64,000 nucleotides of DNA from contig DFNX01000008.1 of the NCBI GenBank assembly GCA_002376235.1, positions 1 to 64,000 of the forward strand, given 5' to 3'. Each line of letters begins with the position of its first letter. The stretch's first letter is position 1. Below the pieces are notes generated by a model. The model was given only the letters and a program-made list of their open reading frames with translations. It was not told where the DNA came from and did no database searches. Source of the DNA: Neorhizobium sp. UBA3556. GTDB taxonomy: Bacteria > Pseudomonadota > Alphaproteobacteria > Rhizobiales > Rhizobiaceae. Made by a program: the position numbers and the translations under genes. This document shows positions 60,549 to 64,000 of the stretch, piece after piece.

Positions 60549-62208
60549 CCCAGCGCCGTAATAAGAGAGTTGTCTGCATTTTCTGTTGCCGTAATGATCG
60601 CCTTTGAGACGATCTCACCCATGTCGCGTGCACTTGTTATTCCTTGGATGAAAGGGAGCTTGTGCAGCAAGAAAGGGACGGAAACACAGTAGAGGTTTCT
60701 TGAGACAGGCTGATCGATGATCGGCCGAAACGCATGGTCGACATCGATCCCACCGGTACGCCTTAAACCTGCGGACATCTCTGCTGATGTTTCCGTCGCC
60801 GCTTCCTTGACCAAGCCCGGACGTGTCAGGCTTGGGAACGGTAGATCGGAGGCGGAGGCCGCATGCTGTCCTGTCGCATCGATGAACGCCGCATAGTTTG
60901 TTTGACGCCCTTCGACGCTGACCGTCACGCCTGGAGTACCCTCCGAGCGATCGATCTCGTAATCGGTGCCGAGCGCCTTGATGTCAAGCGTTCCGGCATT
61001 GTGAAGGGCAAGCAGACGCTCCACGGATTCATGCGGAACCGTGGCATAGTCATCGACAAAAACCGTCTTGAAATGCTTATGGAAGCGCTTCAGATCGTCG
61101 GCATCCAAATGTGGAACGGCGCGCGCAATCACCTCGTGCATGCGAAGGATCGTGTACCGCCACTGAACCGTGATCTTCTCCGCCTTGTTCTTCTTCGCCT
61201 CGGCGAGATTTCGGGCCGCTGCGATGAACTGGTCCATTGCTTCCCGTTTGCGAAAGTATCGCTCGGCGATGTCTTCGATCGTTGCAAGCCCCAGACCGAT
61301 CGATGAGCGTAGTCCGGGTCGGTCGCCCCGAGCTCGGCTTTGAACAACTCGAACACATTGTCCAATAACCCTGCCGGTCCCCGCGAGGTAGCGGCATCGA
61401 CGGCGTCCGGCGTGCAAAACTGGAGAGCTTCGTAGGGTATAGGGCAGAAAAAGTCTGCTTCCGGCAAGAGCCCTTTCCGAGACATCATTGTCATGTGAAG
61501 CCCATTGGTCGTCGGCTGATAAGCAAGCTGTCCTTGCTCATCACGCAGGAAGATCCCGTGAGCGGTGGCCACAGTGACAGCAGCATCGATGCCGCTCAGG
61601 GACGTTCCAAGAATGCCGACCTCGACTGGTCCGATGCGCTTGATGGCGCTGGCAGGCCACGGCGAGATGAAGTATCCCGGCGTTACCTCGGTGTTTTCCG
61701 GCCAATCATGACCAGTCGCCATGACGACATAGTCGAAGTTTTCCGTGGTTTCCGGTTCATCACCTTGGTGAGCGACCAGCGCGACGTGAGATTTTTCGAG
61801 GCGAATATCGGTTACCTTTGTGTTCGCCCTGATTGCGACGGTATGGCCGCGGGCCTTCGCCTGATTTATCAGCTTCCAAAACTGAGCCGCTAGAAACGAT
61901 CCGAGCACCACACGCGGATAAAATTCGCGATCACCGATGCGAGCCCGTTGAAGGTGTAGCTGCTGCAGCTCTACATCGGAATGTCCACTCAGCCACTCGA
62001 TGAGGGTATCGACGATGCGAGGGATTTCGATGCTCGCGATGTTGGCAAGCATAGCCTTATCGTTGACCGCCGGATGATAGGGCGTGCCCTTCCCGGGATC
62101 TGGGAGCTCTTCGAAGACGGTGATCGTCAGCGGTTGCTGAGAGGCTACGAGGCCCTTTAGCGAGTAGACGCCGGTTGGTCCGGATCCGATGATGGCGGTA
62201 CGTGTCAT
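60488..62208 (-). pseudogene. FAD/NAD(P)-binding protein, frameshifted paralog of the 41.4-43.1 kb gene
   Basis: The first frame (62208 to about 61310) gives MTRTAIIGSGPTGVYSLKGL to GATDPDYA, collinear with the intact copy. Near 61306 the frame shifts: continuation of the protein (IGLGLATIEDIAERYFRKRE ... FIDATGQHAASASDLPFPSL ... ) is in another frame and ends at 60488. Between the alanine of DPDYA and the isoleucine of IGLGLATIED there are 5 nt where the intact copy has a whole number of codons, consistent with loss of 1 nt. Either a recent inactivation or a sequencing error. The stress promoter and palindrome upstream are still intact. Confidence 0.85.
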
Positions 62209-62246
62209 GCTTCTTGACGAGCTTGTTTCGTTGGAGGGCCGGACAA

Positions 62247-62271
62247 AACGACTTAGCGTCTGACAGGTTCC
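62247..62271 (-). promoter_or_regulatory. EcfG/RpoE2-type promoter of the FAD paralog
   Basis: On the minus strand GGAAC (62267-62271), 16 nt, CGTT (62247-62250), exact match, 38 nt before the ATG at 62208. Confidence 0.8.
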
Positions 62272-62288
62272 AGACCAGGTCAGTAACC

Positions 62289-62302
62289 GTGCGGTATCGT
62301 AC
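62289..62302 (-). promoter_or_regulatory. Stress-island palindrome GTGCG-gtat-CGTAC
   Basis: GTGCGGTATCGTAC, one mismatch from a perfect 5-4-5 dyad, starts 17 nt upstream of the GGAAC element of the FAD paralog promoter. It also lies 94 nt upstream of the GGAAC element that may serve the divergent DJ-1 gene. Confidence 0.5.
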
Positions 62303-62396
62303 AGGCAGTAAAGTCTCCCTGGTCGGGCGCGCCTCTGATCTCCTAACGATCGTCGGCTTCGACGTGAGCCGGCGAAAAAGCGTCACACATCAATCA

Positions 62397-62421
62397 GGAA
62401 CTTTCACCCATTGTGACGGTT
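62397..62421 (+). promoter_or_regulatory. Probable stress promoter of the DJ-1/PfpI gene
   Basis: GGAAC (62397-62401), 16 nt, GGTT (62418-62421). The -10 differs from CGTT at its first base only. It lies 129 nt before the ATG. Confidence 0.5.
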
Positions 62422-62550
62422 CTCCTGAGGTCACACGAACAAACGCAATACCTTCACTCAGACACGGAAGGGCGGATCATAGCGCGCGTCCCCGTGTACG
62501 CGTCTTAATCTGCCGAGCGCCGTGATTGTCTATAACAAACGGAGAGTAGC

Positions 62551-63120
62551 ATGACCTTGGAAGGCAAGAAGATCGCAATCCTGCTGGCGCCCCGAGGCAC
62601 CGAAGAACCGGAATTTGTCGAGCCGAAAAACGCCGTCGAAGCGGCTGGCGCTTTGGTTACGGTGATCGGCGTAGAAGCCGGCGAGGTCCAGACGGTCAAC
62701 AACGATCTTGACCCGGGTTCGAGCTTCACAATCGACAAGACCGTCGCCGAAGTCTCGGCGTCTGATTTCGATGGCTTGGTCATCCCGGGGGGTAGCGTCG
62801 GAGCAGATACATTGCGCGCCAACGCGCAGATCGTATCCTTCGTCCACGACTTCTTTGTCCAGCAAAAGCCAGTTGGCGTCATCTGCCATGGTCCGTGGAT
62901 CCTTGTAGAGGCTGACGTCGTCGAAGGGCGCACGCTGACCTCCTATCCGACGGTGTCGACCGACATCCGCAACGCCGGCGGCACTTGGGTCGACCAGGAA
63001 GTCGTAACGGACAAGGGACTGGTCACCAGTCGCAACCCGGATGACTTGCCGGCTTTCTGCGCCAAGATCATCGAGGAATTTGCCGAAGGACGTCATCCGG
63101 CGCAGGCGCGCAGCGCATAA
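62551..63120 (+). CDS. DJ-1/PfpI family protein (class I glutamine-amidotransferase-like)
   Basis: 189 residues with KKIAILLAPRGTEEPEFVEPKNAVEAAGA, VIPGGSVGADTLR and the nucleophile elbow VICHGPWIL. Family members are protein/nucleotide deglycases, glyoxalases or stress chaperones; general-stress regulons of rhizobia often contain such a gene. ATG is preceded by GGAGAG. A clear hairpin terminator follows. Confidence 0.92.
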   Translation: MTLEGKKIAILLAPRGTEEPEFVEPKNAVEAAGALVTVIGVEAGEVQTVNNDLDPGSSFTIDKTVAEVSASDFDGLVIPGGSVGADTLRANAQIVSFVHDFFVQQKPVGVICHGPWILVEADVVEGRTLTSYPTVSTDIRNAGGTWVDQEVVTDKGLVTSRNPDDLPAFCAKIIEEFAEGRHPAQARSA

Positions 63121-63123
63121 ATT

Positions 63124-63155
63124 GCGGGCATCGCGAGATGCCCGCCTTTCCCATT
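63124..63155 (+). terminator. Terminator after the DJ-1/PfpI gene
   Basis: GCGGGCAT-cgcgag-ATGCCCGC, a perfect 8-bp stem 3 nt past the stop, followed by CTTTCCCATTTTC. Good intrinsic terminator shape, T tract interrupted. Confidence 0.75.
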
Positions 63156-63176
63156 TTCTAATTGCAAAGAGTGAAA

Positions 63177-64000
63177 ATGACCAACTATCCAACACCGCCT
63201 TTTGACACTCCACGACAGGACATGCCCGGCACGACTGAAGCGATGTCCCCCCTGCCCGATCATGGTGAAGTGAGCTATCGAGGCTCTGGCCGCCTGTCGG
63301 GAAAAAGAGCCGTGATTACCGGTGGCGACAGTGGCATAGGTCGCGCCGTCGCGATCGCCTTCGCTCGGGAAGGCGCCGATGTCCTGATCTCATATCTGGA
63401 CGAAGACAAGGATGCTGAGGAGACAAAATCCTGGGTCGAGAAGGCCGGACGCAAGGCGATCTTTGTGCCTGGCGACATTCAGTACGCTCCACACTGCAAA
63501 CACATAATCGACACAGCGGTCTCGCAGCTCGGCGGCATCGATATCCTCGTCAACAACGCCGCCCACCAGGCGAGCTTCAGCGATATCGGGGACATTTCGG
63601 ACGAAGAGTGGGAAGTGACTTTCCGCACCAATATCCATGCAATGTTCTACCTGACGAAGGCCGCCGTGCCGCACATGAAACCCGGCAGCGCGATCATCAA
63701 TACCACCTCGATCAATGCAGACAGTCCAAGCCCACATCTGCTCGCCTACGCCACGACGAAGGGCGCCATCCAGAATTTCACAGCAGGTCTTGCTCAGATG
63801 CTGGCTGACAAAGGCATCCGAGCCAATTCAGTCGCACCTGGACCGATCTGGACGCCGCTCATTCCATCCACCATGCCTGATGAGAATGTCAGGAATTTCG
63901 GCAAGCAGGTACCAATGCAACGGCCCGGCCAGCCCGCCGAACTCGCAACCGCCTACGTCATGCTGGCCGATCCGTTGTCGAGCTATGTATCGGGAGCGAC
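63177..64000 (+). CDS. SDR-family oxidoreductase, YhdG/general-stress type (cut by window end)
   Basis: The frame opens at ATG 63177 and is still open at the window edge, 274 codons in. It has the long N-terminal extension of the YdaD/YhdG stress SDRs (Pro-rich, SYRGSGRLSGKRAVITGGDSGIGRAVA), NNAAHQA, catalytic TTSINADSPSPHLLAYATTKGAI and the VAPGPIWTPLIPS segment. The end of the protein (about 10-15 residues) lies outside. Such SDRs are typical members of bacterial general-stress sets, in keeping with the genes around it. Confidence 0.9.
   Translation, partial: MTNYPTPPFDTPRQDMPGTTEAMSPLPDHGEVSYRGSGRLSGKRAVITGGDSGIGRAVAIAFAREGADVLISYLDEDKDAEETKSWVEKAGRKAIFVPGDIQYAPHCKHIIDTAVSQLGGIDILVNNAAHQASFSDIGDISDEEWEVTFRTNIHAMFYLTKAAVPHMKPGSAIINTTSINADSPSPHLLAYATTKGAIQNFTAGLAQMLADKGIRANSVAPGPIWTPLIPSTMPDENVRNFGKQVPMQRPGQPAELATAYVMLADPLSSYVSGA

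Noticed and set aside
1..64000. Transposons, integrases, CRISPR arrays, tRNA or rRNA genes
   Set aside because: Looked for on both strands; no transposase or integrase motif, no regular repeat-spacer array and no tRNA-like cloverleaf was recognised.

Overview
This is a window of a large plasmid from the Agrobacterium/Rhizobium group. The signs are a Ti-type conjugation set (trbL-F-G-H-I; traA, traC, traD, traG around an RSF1010-like oriT), a TraR/TraM quorum-sensing pair, plasmid gene families typical of rhizobia (DUF1419, DUF3991/toprim, DUF982, DUF2934, DUF6894) and alphaproteobacterial regulatory motifs (GTTC-N7-GTTC SOS box, GGAAC-N16/17-CGTT promoters). No rRNA, tRNA, CRISPR array, replication gene, transposase or integrase was seen.

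Layout. 0-4 kb: 3' end of the trb mating-pore operon. 4-6 kb: a GNAT-toxin/DUF1778-antitoxin operon with a clear palindromic operator, then traM and traR in convergent order. 6-13 kb: an accessory block with a SAM-dependent methyltransferase, two paralogous AraC regulators, an MFS exporter, an XRE regulator and a cut-off opine/amino-acid-type ABC transporter. 13-18 kb: traA, oriT, a tra-box palindrome, traC, traD and a traG that stops half-way. 18-20.5 kb: DUF1419, DUF3991/toprim and a small acidic protein, with a second tra-box palindrome. 20.5-33 kb: a metabolic/regulatory block (four SDRs, NmrA, CurA-type reductase, LysR and HxlR regulators, DUF900 hydrolase, MOSC, DedA). 33-41 kb: OsmC, the SOS mutagenesis cassette imuA-imuB-dnaE2 with its LexA box, and a YedK/HMCES protein. 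41-64 kb: a stress and DNA-repair island with two Ku genes, LigD, exonuclease III, large catalase KatE, alpha-amylase, two Crp/Fnr regulators, two related FAD/NAD(P) proteins (one frameshifted), DUF2934 x2, DUF4142, DUF6894, Zn-alcohol dehydrogenase, Nudix, MOSC, DJ-1/PfpI and a YhdG-type SDR that runs off the end.

How it works together. Quorum sensing looks intact: TraR keeps its signal-binding residues and TraM is present. The DNA-processing half of conjugation looks broken: traG lacks its second half, traA appears to have lost its 3' end, and traF and traB are not where they would be expected. Two tail-to-tail junctions (about 13.07 kb and 18.17 kb) each join two oppositely oriented truncated genes, as deletions would produce; a head-to-head junction near 53.58 kb may be a third. 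In the right half, GGAAC-N16/17-CGTT promoters of the EcfG/RpoE2 general stress response stand before at least six genes. Several carry, just upstream, a 14-bp palindrome (GTRCGGYAKCGKAC) with the 5-4-5 geometry of a Crp/Fnr site, spaced in roughly 10-bp steps from the -35 element. This possible two-input stress promoter is the most interesting unexplained signal in the window.
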